Part shown: piece after piece, positions 8,123-17,842 of the stretch
Layout of the letters: each line of letters starts with the position of its first letter
Numbering within the stretch: position 1 is the stretch's first letter
Assembly: GCF_002073975.1 (NCBI RefSeq)
Contig: NZ_CP020384.1
Location: forward strand, 3,753,501 to 3,817,500
Direction: 5' to 3'
Origin: Rhodovulum sp. MB263
GTDB taxonomy: Bacteria; Pseudomonadota; Alphaproteobacteria; Rhodobacterales; Rhodobacteraceae
Length of the DNA stretch: 64,000 nucleotides
Notes under the pieces: model-generated
Databases searched by the model: none
Told to the model about the DNA's origin: nothing
The model's input: only the letters and a program-made list of their open reading frames with translations
Position numbers and translations under genes: made by a program

Positions 8123-9672
8123 GCACTGCAACCGGGATCGGGATCGGCACCGCCGCACTGGCGCTGACGCTCGCGCTCGGCACCATCCTGGCCGTGGCCT
8201 GGCGCGCCGAGCCGGGCGGGGCCGGGCTTGGCGCCGCCGATCTGGCGGCGGTGCGCTTCACGCTTCTCCAGGCGCTCGCCTCGGCCGCGCTCAGCAGTCT
8301 GCTGGCGGTACCGGTGGCCCGGGCGCTGGCCCGGCGCCGCTTTCCGGGCCGGGGCGTGCTGATCACCCTTCTGGGCGCGCCCTTCATCCTGCCGGTCATC
8401 GTCGCGGTGATGGGACTTCTGGCCGTCTTCGGCCGCAGCGGCCTTCTGTCGACCGCGCTCGCGCCGCTCGGACTGGGCCCCGTCGACATCTACGGACCCG
8501 GGGGCGTCGTGCTGGCTCATGTCTTCTTCAACCTGCCGCTTGCCACGCGGCTGGTCCTGCAGGGCTGGCTCGCGATCCCGGCCGAACGGTTCCGGCTGGC
8601 GGCCGCCCTCGGCTTCGGCCCCGCCGACCGCTTTCGTCATCTCGAGCGTCCGATGCTGCGCGAAGTCCTGCCCGGCACATTCCTCGTCGTCTTCCTGATC
8701 TGCCTGACCAGCTTCGCGGTCGCCCTGACGCTGGGCGGCGGCCCCCGCGCAACCACGGTCGAGCTGGCGATCTATCAGGCCTTCCGCTTCGAATTCGACC
8801 TGGGCCGTGCCGCCTGGCTGGCGCTGATCCAGGTCGGGATCTCGGTCGCGGCCGCACTTGTTGCCTTCGCCATCGCGGTGCCGGGCGCCTTCGGCCCGGG
8901 GCTCGACAGACCCGTGCCGCAGATCGGGCCGGACGGACGCTGGCTGCGGCTGCAGGACATGGCCTGCCTCGCGCTGGCCGCGCTGTTCCTGATCCTGCCG
9001 CTTGCCATGGTGGCGCTGCGCGGCCTGCCGGGCCTGCCCGGCCTGCCCGCCTCTGTCTATGCCGCGGCACTGCGCTCGCTGGCCGTGGCGCTCGGCTCGG
9101 CCGCGCTGACACTGGCGCTGGCGCTGCCGATGGCCATCGCCATCGACCGGCTCGGCGGTCTCACCGGCCGGACGATCCAGGCGGCGGGAACGCTCACCAT
9201 CGCCGCCTCGCCTCTGGTGATGGGAACCGGGCTGTTCATCCTGCTCTTCCCGCTGGCCGATCCGAGGCTTCTGGCACTGCCGGTCACCGCGACCGTCAAT
9301 GCCGCGATGAGCCTGCCCTTCGCGCTGCGTGCGCTGGTGCCGGCCGTGGCCGAGGCCGAACGCGGCCATGGCCGCCTCGCCGACAGCCTCGGCATGACCG
9401 GGCGCGCGCGGCTCCGGCTGATGCTGCTGCCGCGCCTCCGTCGGCCCATCGGCTTCACGCTCGGACTGGCGGCGGCGCTGTCGATGGGCGATCTGGGGGT
9501 GATCGCGCTGTTTTCAGACCCGGGCCATGCCACCCTGCCCTTGCAGCTTTACGGGCTGATGACGGCCTACCGGATGGAGAGCGCCGCCGCCGCCGCCCTT
9601 TTGCTGCTGGCGCTCAGCCTCGGGCTGTTCTGGATCTTCGACCGCGGAGGACGCGCCCGTGCTGAGCCTTGA
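8098..9672 (+). CDS. thiP: Thiamine ABC transporter, permease
   Basis: The 524-residue inner-membrane permease has two homologous binding-protein-dependent transport domains with about twelve hydrophobic segments. The EAA-type cytoplasmic loops are visible as FRLAAALGFGPADRFRHLERPMLRE and AADSLGMTGRARLRLMLLPRLR-like segments. It forms the channel for thiamine between ThiB and ThiQ. The ATG at 8098 lies within the end of thiB, and the gene overlaps thiQ by 14 nt at its own end, so translation of all three genes is probably coupled. The first few residues are uncertain because an alternative start inside the overlap is possible. Confidence 0.92.
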   Translation: MARRAQPLGTATGIGIGTAALALTLALGTILAVAWRAEPGGAGLGAADLAAVRFTLLQALASAALSSLLAVPVARALARRRFPGRGVLITLLGAPFILPVIVAVMGLLAVFGRSGLLSTALAPLGLGPVDIYGPGGVVLAHVFFNLPLATRLVLQGWLAIPAERFRLAAALGFGPADRFRHLERPMLREVLPGTFLVVFLICLTSFAVALTLGGGPRATTVELAIYQAFRFEFDLGRAAWLALIQVGISVAAALVAFAIAVPGAFGPGLDRPVPQIGPDGRWLRLQDMACLALAALFLILPLAMVALRGLPGLPGLPASVYAAALRSLAVALGSAALTLALALPMAIAIDRLGGLTGRTIQAAGTLTIAASPLVMGTGLFILLFPLADPRLLALPVTATVNAAMSLPFALRALVPAVAEAERGHGRLADSLGMTGRARLRLMLLPRLRRPIGFTLGLAAALSMGDLGVIALFSDPGHATLPLQLYGLMTAYRMESAAAAALLLLALSLGLFWIFDRGGRARAEP

Positions 9673-10351
9673 AGACCTCTCGATCCGGCAGGGCAGCTTC
9701 GCCCTCGCGGCAGAGCTGACCATAGCGCCGGGCCGGATCGTGGCCCTGCTCGGGCCCTCGGGCGCAGGCAAGTCGACACTGCTCGACACCATCGCGGGCT
9801 TTCTCGCGCCCGACCGCGGCCGGGTGCTCTGGCAAGGCAGCGATCTCGGCCCGCTCGGCCCCGGCGACAGACCGCTTTCGGTGCTGTTTCAGGACAACAA
9901 CCTCTTTCCGCACCTGACCGCGGCCCAGAATGTCGGGCTCGGCCTCCGGCCCGATCTGCGCCTTGGCCCGGCCCAGAACCGCGCGGTCGAGGCCGCGCTC
10001 GACCGGGTCGGGCTCGGCGGGCTCGGCGCCCGGAAACCGGCCGCGCTCTCGGGCGGGCAACGCGGACGGGTGGCGCTGGCGCGGATGCTGCTGCGCGGCC
10101 GGCCCCTGATGCTGCTCGACGAACCCTTCGCTGCGCTCGGCCCGGCGCTCAAGGCCGGGATGCTCGATCTGGTGGCCGAGCTTGCCCGCGAGACCGGGGC
10201 CACCCTGCTGTTCGTGACGCATGACCCGGCCGATGCCCGCGCCATCGCCGACGAGACAGTCCTGGTGGCCGAGGGCCGGGCCCATCCGCCCCGGCCGACA
10301 GGAACGCTTCTGGCCGATCCGCCGCCAGCGCTCCGCGCCTATCTGGGCTGA
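9659..10351 (+). CDS. thiQ: Thiamine ABC transporter, ATP-binding protein
   Basis: The 230-residue ATPase powers thiamine import. Walker A is GPSGAGKSTLL (about residue 33 onward), the Q-loop is LFQDNNLFPHLT, the signature is LSGGQRGRVALARM, and Walker B is LMLLDEPFAALGP. The start is GTG at 9659, overlapping the thiP end. It is the last gene of the riboswitch-controlled operon, and a terminator hairpin shared with petC follows at 10437-10454. Confidence 0.93.
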   Translation: MLSLEDLSIRQGSFALAAELTIAPGRIVALLGPSGAGKSTLLDTIAGFLAPDRGRVLWQGSDLGPLGPGDRPLSVLFQDNNLFPHLTAAQNVGLGLRPDLRLGPAQNRAVEAALDRVGLGGLGARKPAALSGGQRGRVALARMLLRGRPLMLLDEPFAALGPALKAGMLDLVAELARETGATLLFVTHDPADARAIADETVLVAEGRAHPPRPTGTLLADPPPALRAYLG

Positions 10352-10431
10352 GCGGCACTCATCTTCTTCTTGGCGAAAATACCCCCGCCCCGGCCGGATG
10401 CGGGCGGCTCCGCCGGGCCGGGGCGCAAACG

Positions 10432-10457
10432 AAAAACGCGCCCCGAAGGGCGCGTTT
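10432..10457 (-). terminator. Rho-independent terminator between thiQ and petC
   Basis: A perfect CGCGCCC / GGGCGCG stem (10437-10443 with 10448-10454) has the loop CGAA. On the minus strand it is followed by five T (10432-10436 are A on plus), so it best terminates the petABC transcript. Read on plus it can also stop thiBPQ, with three T after the stem. Confidence 0.85.
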
Positions 10458-10479
10458 CCGTCAACCGGAGATCCGGCGA

Positions 10480-11265
10480 TCAGACGCGTTTCTTGGGCTT
10501 GTAGGGGGCCCAGAGACGCTTGTTGGTGAGGTAGAGCAGAACCGTCAGCACGCCCAGGAACAGGACAGAGATCACGCCCGCTTCCTTCCGCGCCATCAGC
10601 TTGGGCTCGGCGGTCCACATCAGGAAGGCCGCGATGTCCTTGGCTTCCTGTTCCATGGTCGCCTCGGTGCCGTCCGCATACTCGACATCGTCGCCGAACA
10701 GCTGCGGCGGCATCGCGCTCCAGCCGGTCGAGAAGACCGGGTTCTGGTAGTAGAGCGTGCCGGCCTCTTCCTTGGTCTCGTCCGTGAAGGCGAGCAGGTA
10801 GGAGGTGATGTATTCCGGTCCGCCCATGCCCTTGAAGAACTGCGAGATCCCGGTGCCGAGAGGCCCGTGGAAGCCGGCCCGGCCCTTCGCCATCAGGCTG
10901 AGATCGGGCGCACCCGGATAGGTGCCCTCGGGGAAGTGATCCGTGGGCTTGGCCGGACGGTAATCGTCAAGCTCGGGATCGAAGACCTCGAAGGTCTCGG
11001 CATAGGCCCGCATCGCCTCGTCGCTGAGAGACGGCCCGCCCGGCTCGGAGAGCGAGCGCAGGGGCACGAATTTCAGCCCGTGGCAGACCGAGCAGATCTG
11101 GGTGTAGATCTGCAGGCCGCGTTGCAGCTGGGCCTGGTCGTATTTGCCAAGCGGCCCCTCGAACGAGAACTTGTAGTCCTTCACGTGGCCGCCTTCGGCT
11201 GCCCAGGCGCCACCCGCCCCCAGCGTCAGGGCGGTCAGGGCAGTGATCGTCAGTTTCTTGAACAT
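10480..11265 (-). CDS. petC: Cytochrome c1 of the bc1 complex
   Basis: This haem subunit of ubiquinol:cytochrome c oxidoreductase passes electrons from the Rieske protein to cytochrome c2. The 261-residue precursor has a signal peptide ending AWA, the c-haem motif CSVCH, a methionine-containing ligand region, and a C-terminal membrane anchor (VISVLFLGVLTVLLYLTNKR) followed by the basic end KPKKRV. Length and architecture match Rhodobacter cytochrome c1. It is the third gene of petABC, 18 bp after petB. Confidence 0.97.
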   Translation of the reverse strand: MFKKLTITALTALTLGAGGAWAAEGGHVKDYKFSFEGPLGKYDQAQLQRGLQIYTQICSVCHGLKFVPLRSLSEPGGPSLSDEAMRAYAETFEVFDPELDDYRPAKPTDHFPEGTYPGAPDLSLMAKGRAGFHGPLGTGISQFFKGMGGPEYITSYLLAFTDETKEEAGTLYYQNPVFSTGWSAMPPQLFGDDVEYADGTEATMEQEAKDIAAFLMWTAEPKLMARKEAGVISVLFLGVLTVLLYLTNKRLWAPYKPKKRV

Positions 11266-11283
11266 CTTATCCGATCCCTTCTC

Positions 11284-12621
11284 TCACTCGGCCGGGGTGG
11301 CTTTGCCGGCCGCGGCGCCGTCGCCATAATGGGCGTTGAAGTCTTCCTCGATGGTTTCCGGCAGTGCCTCCGGCTTCTCGATGACGCCCAGAACCGGCAG
11401 GATCACCAGGAAATAGGCGAACCAGTAGGCAGCCCCCAGCAGAGAGATATTGGCATAGACCGCCTCGGCCGGCATGCCGCCCGCCCAGGTCAGCACCACG
11501 AAGTCGGCCACGAACAGCCAGAAGGCGATGCGGAACTGCGGACGGAAGCGGCCCGAACGCACATTCGAGGTGTCAAGCCAGGGCACCAGCGCCATGACCA
11601 GGATCGAGCCGAACATCGCCAGCACGCCGAAGAACTTGGCATTGACGACACCGAAGGTCAGCCAATCGGCGATCATCACCACCCAGACATCGGCGGTGAA
11701 GGCCCGCAGGATCGCGTAGAAGGGCAGGAAGTACCATTCCGGCACGATATGCGTCGGCGTCTGCAGCGGGTTCGCCTCGATGTAGTTGTCGGGGTGACCC
11801 AGGTAGTTCGGCATGAAGCCGACGATGGCGAAGAAGACCAGCAGGACGACGCCCAGCGCGAACAGGTCCTTCATCACGAAATAGGGCCAGAAGGGCAGCG
11901 TGTCCTTGTCGGCCTCTTCCTTCGAGCCGCGGCGGACCTCAACACCCGTGGGGTTCGAGTTGCCGGTGGTGTGGAACGCCCAGACGTGGACGATCGACAG
12001 CCCGAGGATCACGAAGGGGATCAGGTAGTGCAGCGAGAAGAACCGGTTCAGCGTGGCATTGCCCACGGCCGGCCCGCCCAGCAGCCATTGCTGGATGTCG
12101 TGGCCGATCCACGGGATGGCGCCGAACAGACCGGTGATCACGGTCGCGCCCCAGAAGGACATCTGACCCCAGGGCAGCACATAGCCCATGAACGCGGTCG
12201 CCATCATCGCCAGATAGATCAGGATGCCGATGATCCAGGTCACCTCGCGGGGCGACTTGTACGAGCCGTAATAAAGGCCGCGGAAGATGTGCAGATAGAC
12301 CGCGACGAAGAACAGCGACGCGCCGTTCGAGTGCAGGTAGCGCAGGAAATGGCCACCATTCACGTTGCGCATGATATGTTCGACCGACGCGAAGGCGATG
12401 TCGACATGCGGCGCGTAATGCATCGCCAGAACGATCCCGGTGACGATCTGAAGCACCAGGGTGAAGAACAGCACCACGCCCCAGATCCACATCCAGTTGA
12501 GGTTCTTGGGGGTGGGAATCATCAGGGTATCGTAGAGCAGGCCGATGACCGGCAGGCGCCGCTCCAGCCATTTCTCGGGGGCCGACCCCGGCTCGTAGTG
12601 GTCGTGAGGAATGCGGGACAT
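11284..12621 (-). CDS. petB: Cytochrome b of the bc1 complex
   Basis: The 445-residue integral membrane subunit carries both b haems and the Qo and Qi quinone sites. The haem-ligand histidines lie in [33 protein letters not shown] and [16 protein letters not shown] segments. The Qo-site motif [15 protein letters not shown] is intact. The C-terminal extension beyond the eighth helix is normal for Rhodobacter. It is separated by 13 bp from petA upstream and 18 bp from petC downstream. Confidence 0.97.
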   Translation of the reverse strand: MSRIPHDHYEPGSAPEKWLERRLPVIGLLYDTLMIPTPKNLNWMWIWGVVLFFTLVLQIVTGIVLAMHYAPHVDIAFASVEHIMRNVNGGHFLRYLHSNGASLFFVAVYLHIFRGLYYGSYKSPREVTWIIGILIYLAMMATAFMGYVLPWGQMSFWGATVITGLFGAIPWIGHDIQQWLLGGPAVGNATLNRFFSLHYLIPFVILGLSIVHVWAFHTTGNSNPTGVEVRRGSKEEADKDTLPFWPYFVMKDLFALGVVLLVFFAIVGFMPNYLGHPDNYIEANPLQTPTHIVPEWYFLPFYAILRAFTADVWVVMIADWLTFGVVNAKFFGVLAMFGSILVMALVPWLDTSNVRSGRFRPQFRIAFWLFVADFVVLTWAGGMPAEAVYANISLLGAAYWFAYFLVILPVLGVIEKPEALPETIEEDFNAHYGDGAAAGKATPAE

Positions 12622-12634
12622 TCAGGGGGCTCCC

Positions 12635-13192
12635 TTAACCGAGTTGGATGGTCGTCTCGTCCAGGAAGGACGCAACCGGGATGTACATGTTCTCGGGCGC
12701 GGGGCCCTTGCGGATCCGGCCCGCGGAATCGTAATGCGAGCCGTGGCAGGGGCAGAACCACCCGCCGAAATCACCGGACTGGTTGCCGATCGGAACGCAG
12801 CCGAGATGGGTGCAGACGCCGATCATCACCAGCCACTTGCCCTCTTCGTCCATCGTCCGGTTCGCGTCCGTGGCCTCACCCGGCTTGTTCGGGTTGCGCG
12901 AATTGTTGTCGCGCAGGTCGGACAGCGGAATCGAGCGCGCCAGTTCGATATCTTCGGGAGTGCGCAGGCGGATGAACACCGGCTTGCCGAGAAACTTGAC
13001 AGTAATCTGCTGGCCTTCGGACACCGACGAGACATCGACCCGGATCGAGCTCAGCGCCTGCACGTCGGCAGAAGGGTTCATCTGATTGACGAGCGGCCAT
13101 ATCGCGGCCCCCGCGGTCACGGCACCGGCGCCCGCCGTGGCATAGTAAAGGAAGTCTCGGCGGGTGCCGTCATGATCTTCTGCGTGCGACAC
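12635..13192 (-). CDS. petA: Rieske iron-sulfur protein of the bc1 complex
   Basis: The 185-residue subunit carries the 2Fe-2S cluster, with ligand motifs CTHLGC and CPCHGSHYD. The N-terminus [19 protein letters not shown] carries a twin-arginine type signal that becomes the membrane anchor. The GTG at 13192 is chosen as the start because AAAGGAG lies 8-14 nt upstream and the length then matches the family (about 190 residues). An upstream in-frame start at 13375 would add about 60 unsupported residues. It is the first gene of petABC; the roughly 300 bp before it (13193-13495) contains no other gene and must carry the operon promoter. Confidence 0.95.
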   Translation of the reverse strand: MSHAEDHDGTRRDFLYYATAGAGAVTAGAAIWPLVNQMNPSADVQALSSIRVDVSSVSEGQQITVKFLGKPVFIRLRTPEDIELARSIPLSDLRDNNSRNPNKPGEATDANRTMDEEGKWLVMIGVCTHLGCVPIGNQSGDFGGWFCPCHGSHYDSAGRIRKGPAPENMYIPVASFLDETTIQLG

Positions 13193-13495
13193 GAGAATAT
13201 CTCCTTTCCAGGACCGGGTCGGTCGCCCCGGTCGATTCGAAAAACAGGCCAAGGGAATCCTGGGCCGTTTACCAGACTTACCTAGCCCCGGCAGGAAAAT
13301 TGCGTCCAGCGGACATAGCCGCGCAGCGACGGCGGAGGCACAGACGGATTCCGGTCGAGGCCATATACCCCGCACCGGCCAATCCAGCCAGAGGAAATCG
13401 GGTTCTTAGACCCATTCTGAGAAGTTCAACCGCATCCGCAGGCACTGTTTCCAGCCCTATTTGCGGTCGTTTCGGCCTCTGTCGGGCGCTGCGGC

Positions 13496-13786
13496 CTAGA
13501 CCCGGCGGACACGCAGCCGGCCCAGCGCCGAGGCGTCGATCTCGACACCCGGACCGCTACCGCCCAGACGGAAGGTGCGCCGCATCCGGGCGCCTCCGTT
13601 CAGTTGTTCCCGATCGCGGCGGAAGGCCAGACCCTCGCCGAGCTCGTCCATGGCATCCTCGCTGCGCTGATCGCGGCGCAGCCCGTCGCGGCTTTTCGAC
13701 AGCGCATAGGCGGCAAGGGCCACCGCGCCATAGCGAAGGCCATAGCGCAGCGCGACGGTCGCGATCGGGGCAAGGGGCAAGGGCAT
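13496..13786 (-). CDS. Small conserved protein of unknown function
   Basis: A 96-residue product starts MPLPLAPIATVALRYGLRYG, a hydrophobic N-terminus that could be one membrane segment. A charged middle follows (SKSRDGLRRDQRSEDAMDEL), then a C-terminal part that ends RLRVRRV. The ATG at 13786 has a GGAG 10 nt upstream, whereas the longer frame up to 13972 encodes implausible sequence. It resembles small Rhodobacteraceae proteins annotated as hypothetical. No function is visible. Confidence 0.6.
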   Translation of the reverse strand: MPLPLAPIATVALRYGLRYGAVALAAYALSKSRDGLRRDQRSEDAMDELGEGLAFRRDREQLNGGARMRRTFRLGGSGPGVEIDASALGRLRVRRV

Positions 13787-13983
13787 CTCGGGCGCACTCC
13801 TCGTCTGACGGCATGGATGATAGAGCCCGGGACGATTCCTGTCCATCGCCTTGGAAAACCCCGGTCGGGCTGGCCCGGAGCGGGGCCCGGACCCGTGTGC
13901 ATGCGCATAGTGCGAATCCCGGACCCCACCGTTGTCGTTCGATATTCGGCATGCTACCCGAAGACGGAACAAAAGGAGAATAC

Positions 13984-14760
13984 ATGCGCCGACACAGCTT
14001 CGAACATGATGGTCTTGTTTTTTCCTTCCTTGACGCGGGCGGTGACGGGCGGCCGGTGCTGGCGCTTCACGGCCATTGGATGGGCGGCTCGGATTTCACC
14101 GGGCTGGCGGCGGATCTCGGCCCGGAATGGCGCCTGATCGCGCTGGATCAACGCGGCTTCGGCGAAACCGACCACAACGCGCCCCACAACATCCCGACTT
14201 ATATTTCCGACGTGATCGCCCTGCTGGATCATCTGTCCATCGACCGGCCGGTGCCGGTACTGGGCCATTCCTTCGGCGGCATCGTGGCCTATCACCTTGC
14301 GGCAGCGCGGCCAGAGCGCGTTTCGGCCCTCATCATCGAAGATATCGGCGTGACGATCGACGACGATTCCAGCGCCCTTGTGGAGAACTGGGGCGGCATA
14401 TTCCGCTTGCGCGAAGACCTGGAGGACCGGCTGGGCCCGCGTCTTTCCCCCTATCTGCAGAACTCGATCCGGCGGATTGCCGATGGCTGGACGCTCGCGT
14501 TCGAGCCCGCCGAGTTTCTGCTGTCGGAACAGGCGACAAATGGCGATCACCGGGATGTCTGGCGGCAAAGCCGCTACCCGGCTCTGGTGGTGTCGGGCAG
14601 CGAAAGCCGTATCTGCGATGCCGCAGAGCTGCGGGCCATGGCAGAATGTCGGGCGAACACGAGCTTCATCCAGCTCGGGGCCGGTCATTCCGTGCATATC
14701 GATGCGCCAGTGGAATTCGCCCGACATCTGCGGGACTTCCTCGACAGAAGCTGTCCGTGA
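13984..14760 (+). CDS. Alpha/beta-fold hydrolase
   Basis: The 258-residue enzyme belongs to the alpha/beta hydrolase superfamily. The oxyanion-hole region is LALHGHWMGGSDF, the nucleophile elbow is GHSFGG (Ser), and the catalytic His lies in GAGHSVHIDAP near the C-terminus. The ATG at 13984 follows AAAAGGAG. There is no signal peptide, so it is cytoplasmic. The substrate cannot be deduced; it is monocistronic between the small gene on minus and mtaB on minus. Confidence 0.88.
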   Translation: MRRHSFEHDGLVFSFLDAGGDGRPVLALHGHWMGGSDFTGLAADLGPEWRLIALDQRGFGETDHNAPHNIPTYISDVIALLDHLSIDRPVPVLGHSFGGIVAYHLAAARPERVSALIIEDIGVTIDDDSSALVENWGGIFRLREDLEDRLGPRLSPYLQNSIRRIADGWTLAFEPAEFLLSEQATNGDHRDVWRQSRYPALVVSGSESRICDAAELRAMAECRANTSFIQLGAGHSVHIDAPVEFARHLRDFLDRSCP

Positions 14761-14847
14761 GAGGACGGCCTTGCCGTGCGAAGGGCATTGCCTGTCAGGG
14801 CAGCCAGGGCCCCGGCCGGCGCAGACACTAAAACGTCGCGAAAGGCT

Positions 14848-16116
14848 CTAATCCACCATGAGGCGCGTGTCGCTCCGCCCGGTGATGGTGGCGATCACGA
14901 TCTGCCCTTCCTGTCGGTCCGACCCGAAATCGACCTCGGTGAACTGCTCGGTCCGGCCCATGCGCGGGCTCTCCATCAGGATGCGGTGGGCCCGCCCGGT
15001 CTGGGCCGCGAGATGCCGCGCAACCTGCGCCTCGCCCGCGGCCCTGAGGCGCGCGGCCCGGTCGCGGATCGCGCTGCCCCCGACCTGAGGCATCCGCGCC
15101 GCGGGCGTGCCGGGCCGGGGCGAATAGGGAAAGACATGCAGCCAGGTCAGGTCGCATTCCCCAACCAGCGCGAGCGAATTGGCGAACATCTCCTCGGTCT
15201 CGGTCGGGAAGCCCGCGATGATGTCGGCCCCGAAGGTCATGTCCGGCCGCAGGCGCCGGGCCTCCTCGCAGAAGCGGATCGCATCGGCACGCGAATGCCG
15301 CCGCTTCATCCGCTTGAGGATCATGTCGTCGCCCGCCTGCAGCGAGAGATGCAGATGCGGCATCAGCCGCTCTTCCTCGGCGATGGCGCGCATCAGGGCA
15401 TCGTCGGCCTCGATGGAATCGATCGACGAGATCCGAAGGCGCGGCAGTTCGGGCACCAGTTTCAGGATGCGCGCCACCAGATCGCCCAGCCTCGGCGTCG
15501 CCGGAAGATCGGCCCCCCAGCTGGTCAGGTCGACCCCGGTCAGCACCACCTCGTTATAGCCCGCGACGACCAGCCGCCGGATCTGCTCGACCAGCACCCC
15601 CGCCGGGACCGAGCGCGAATTGCCCCGCCCGAAGGGAATGATGCAGAAGGTGCAGCGGTGGTCGCAGCCGTTCTGGACCTGCACGAAGGCGCGGCTTCGC
15701 GAACCGAAGCCGTCGATCAGGTGACCGGCGGTCTCGCGCACCGACATGATGTCATCGACCATGACCTTCTCGGTCTCACCGATGAAATCAGGGCCCTTGG
15801 CGATCCCGGCCCAGGTCTCGGGCCGCATCTTCTCGGCATTGCCGATGACCAGATCGACCTCTTCCATCCCGGCAAAGCGCTCGGGCTCGGTCTGGGCGGC
15901 GCAGCCGGTGACGACGATCCGCGCCTCCGGGTTTTCACGGCGCAGGCGCCGGATCTCCTGCCGGGCCTTGCGCACCGCCTCGGAGGTGACGGCGCAGGTA
16001 TTCACGATCAGTGCGTTTTCCAGCCCCGCCTCGGCGGCAAGCTCCTTCATCGCCTCGGTCTCGTAGGCGTTGAGCCGGCAGCCAAGCGTGGTGAAGCGGG
16101 GGGCCGCGCCGTCCAT
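14848..16116 (-). CDS. mtaB: tRNA t6A methylthiotransferase (MtaB-type radical SAM enzyme)
   Basis: This 422-residue enzyme converts t6A37 to ms2t6A in tRNAs that read ANN codons. The N-terminal methylthiotransferase domain starts FTTLGCRLNAYETEAM and has the Cys in VNTCAVTSEAVRK and GCAAQ. The radical SAM cluster motif is NGCDHRCTFCIIPFGRG. The start at 16116 gives the expected MtaB length; its ATG overlaps the dapF stop in a TGATG arrangement, so the two genes are co-translated. MtaB rather than MiaB is inferred from the GCRLNAYE and CIIPFGRGNSRS sequences. Confidence 0.92.
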   Translation of the reverse strand: MDGAAPRFTTLGCRLNAYETEAMKELAAEAGLENALIVNTCAVTSEAVRKARQEIRRLRRENPEARIVVTGCAAQTEPERFAGMEEVDLVIGNAEKMRPETWAGIAKGPDFIGETEKVMVDDIMSVRETAGHLIDGFGSRSRAFVQVQNGCDHRCTFCIIPFGRGNSRSVPAGVLVEQIRRLVVAGYNEVVLTGVDLTSWGADLPATPRLGDLVARILKLVPELPRLRISSIDSIEADDALMRAIAEEERLMPHLHLSLQAGDDMILKRMKRRHSRADAIRFCEEARRLRPDMTFGADIIAGFPTETEEMFANSLALVGECDLTWLHVFPYSPRPGTPAARMPQVGGSAIRDRAARLRAAGEAQVARHLAAQTGRAHRILMESPRMGRTEQFTEVDFGSDRQEGQIVIATITGRSDTRLMVD

Positions 16117-16955
16117 CACTCGGCCCCCGCCAGGAACGGGCCGGTGAAGACCCCGTCGAACACATGCGCGGTCGGCCCGGTCATCCAGACCCCGTCCTCG
16201 CGCCAGTCGATCTGCAATTCGCCGCCATCGAGCAGGATGGTCACCGAGCGCCCGGTCAGCCCGCGCCGCGCGGCCGCGACCGCAACCGCGCAGGAGGACG
16301 AACCCGAGGCCAGCGTCAGCCCTGTGCCACGCTCCCAGACCCGCATCCGGATCCGGTCCGGCCCGGCCAGATGCGCGACCTGCACATTGGTGCGCTCGGG
16401 AAACAGCGGGTGATGTTCGTGCTCGGGACCGAAGGCGGCCAGATCGACCGCCTCGGCATCCTCGACGAAGAAGGTGCAATGCGGATTGCCCATCCCGGTC
16501 GCCACCGGCGCGCCCGCGATCGGCAGGCGGTCGAGATCGACCTCGCGCGCCAGCGGCACGCCCTGCCAGTCGAGAATCGGCGGCCCCATATTGACCGAGG
16601 TCAGCCCACCGCCCGCATCGCGCGCCGAAAGCCGCCCGCGTTCGGTGACAAGCGTCAGCTCGCGCCGTCCGGTCCGGTCGATCAGATGGCGCGCGATACA
16701 GCGGGTCGCATTGCCGCAGGTGGCCGACAGCGACCCATCCGCATTGTAGAAGACCAGCCGCGCATCGGCATCCTCAGCAGGCTCGATCACCGCCAGCTGG
16801 TCGAATCCGACGCCCCGGTGCCGGTCGGCGATGGCCGCAACAAGGCTGGCGGACAGGGGCGTGCCGCCCTGCCGCCGGTCGATCACGACGAAGTCGTTGC
16901 CCAGCCCGTGCATCTTCATGAAGGGCAGGCGTTCGGTGTCATCCATCCGTGCCAT
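16116..16955 (-). CDS. dapF: Diaminopimelate epimerase
   Basis: It interconverts LL- and meso-diaminopimelate for lysine and peptidoglycan synthesis. The 279-residue protein has both halves of the pseudo-dimer with the paired catalytic cysteines: one in [13 protein letters not shown] and one in [15 protein letters not shown]. The N-terminus [15 protein letters not shown] is the family signature. It starts with ATG at 16955, and its stop overlaps the mtaB start. Confidence 0.96.
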   Translation of the reverse strand: MARMDDTERLPFMKMHGLGNDFVVIDRRQGGTPLSASLVAAIADRHRGVGFDQLAVIEPAEDADARLVFYNADGSLSATCGNATRCIARHLIDRTGRRELTLVTERGRLSARDAGGGLTSVNMGPPILDWQGVPLAREVDLDRLPIAGAPVATGMGNPHCTFFVEDAEAVDLAAFGPEHEHHPLFPERTNVQVAHLAGPDRIRMRVWERGTGLTLASGSSSCAVAVAAARRGLTGRSVTILLDGGELQIDWREDGVWMTGPTAHVFDGVFTGPFLAGAE

Positions 16956-17064
16956 GCGGCGGTGCTATACACCCGCCCCGGGACGCTTTCCAGCGTTCTG
17001 AAAAAAATCCTCGATTTTGCCCTTGACCGCCCTCGCTGGTTTTTCTAGGTAGCAGGCCTCAAGT

Positions 17065-17140
17065 GGGCCGTTAGCTCAGTTGGTAGAGCAACTGACTTTT
17101 AATCAGTGGGTCACAGGTTCGAATCCTGTACGGCTCACCA
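17065..17140 (+). tRNA. tRNA-Lys (anticodon TTT)
   Basis: A complete 76-nt cloverleaf including encoded CCA. The acceptor strands are GGGCCGT and ACGGCTC, the anticodon arm is ACTGACTTTTAATCAGT, and the T arm contains GGTTCGAATCC. The 3' end is a likely integration target, because a tyrosine recombinase remnant on the minus strand ends 4 bp downstream. Confidence 0.97.
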
Positions 17141-17144
17141 CTTG

Positions 17145-17651
17145 TCAAAATTTATCATTTCCCTTCAAGGGGTTGGTGACACTTTTGGCGAACCGCTCGT
17201 AAAGGTTCACCACGTTCTGTTCCCCATTCGGTCGCGCGATCAGTTTCTCGAACGCGGCATCGGCCAGCCCCTCGCGGCCAGCCGCTTCGGTATAGAGTTG
17301 CACCAGAGCCAGGGTCTTGTGGCCAGTGACAGCGGCGATTTCGTGGGGCGTAGCCCCGGCTTCGGCCAGGCGGCGGGCGCAGGCCTTGCGGAGGCCGTGC
17401 GAGGTGCAGACGTCCAGCCCCGCCTCATCGCACCATTTCCGCATCGCGTTCCCGAGCCCTTCGGCCGAGCGTTGCTTACCCGACGCGGTCGCAAGAAACG
17501 GTCTGTCTGCGGCCAGTTCCTTAAGGACGCGCCGCAGATCGTCATGCAGGGGAACGCTGATCAGGATGCCGCCGGAACGCTTGGTCTTCTGGCGGCGGTA
17601 TTCGATTCGGTCGCCTTTGATGTTCCAAGGCCCGAGCTGCACGGCATCCAT
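17145..17651 (-). pseudogene. C-terminal fragment of a tyrosine recombinase (phage integrase)
   Basis: About 168 residues of the catalytic domain remain: LISVPLHDDLRRVLKEL, then the box with HGLRKACARRLAEAGATPHE, GHKTLALVQLYTE (His/Lys and nucleophilic Tyr). The first catalytic Arg and the N-terminal DNA-binding domain are missing. Upstream of about 17650 the frame contains out-of-frame HNH endonuclease sequence, so a deletion fused the two genes. The stop codon is 4 bp from the CCA of tRNA-Lys, as expected for an element integrated in that tRNA. It cannot be active in this form. Confidence 0.8.
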
Positions 17652-17829
17652 AGGACAGTTCGGGATGCGTCCTGACCGGCTTGATGTGGTCCACCTCCAG
17701 CCGCCCGCCGCAGCCGCAGGACCGGCAGCGGTAGCGGTCGCGTTCCAGGATCTCGGCCCGCAGCGCCTGCCAGCGCTTGGTGCGCGTGACCTTCTTGGAA
17801 AAGCGGTGGTGATCGCGGCGAACACTCAT
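17542..17829 (-). pseudogene. HNH endonuclease, 3' part replaced by integrase sequence
   Basis: The protein starts MSVRRDHHRFSKKVTRTKRW and carries the first half of a phage-type HNH nuclease domain: CRSCGCGGRLEVDHIKPVRT, with the first zinc-knuckle pair CRSC and the catalytic DH. After PELSY the sequence turns into out-of-frame integrase coding sequence, so the second zinc cysteine pair (normally CxxCHxxKT) is absent. The ATG at 17829 is followed by an otherwise intact N-terminus. Small HNH proteins of this type lie near terminase genes in phages. The gene is judged inactive. Confidence 0.75.
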
Positions 17830-17842
17830 AGGAAATGGACCC

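Noticed and set aside
10867..12975. 702-codon plus-strand frame opposite petC-petB
   Set aside because: It is antisense to well-conserved bc1 genes and its sequence is low-quality (His, Gln, Asp runs), typical of a third-position shadow.
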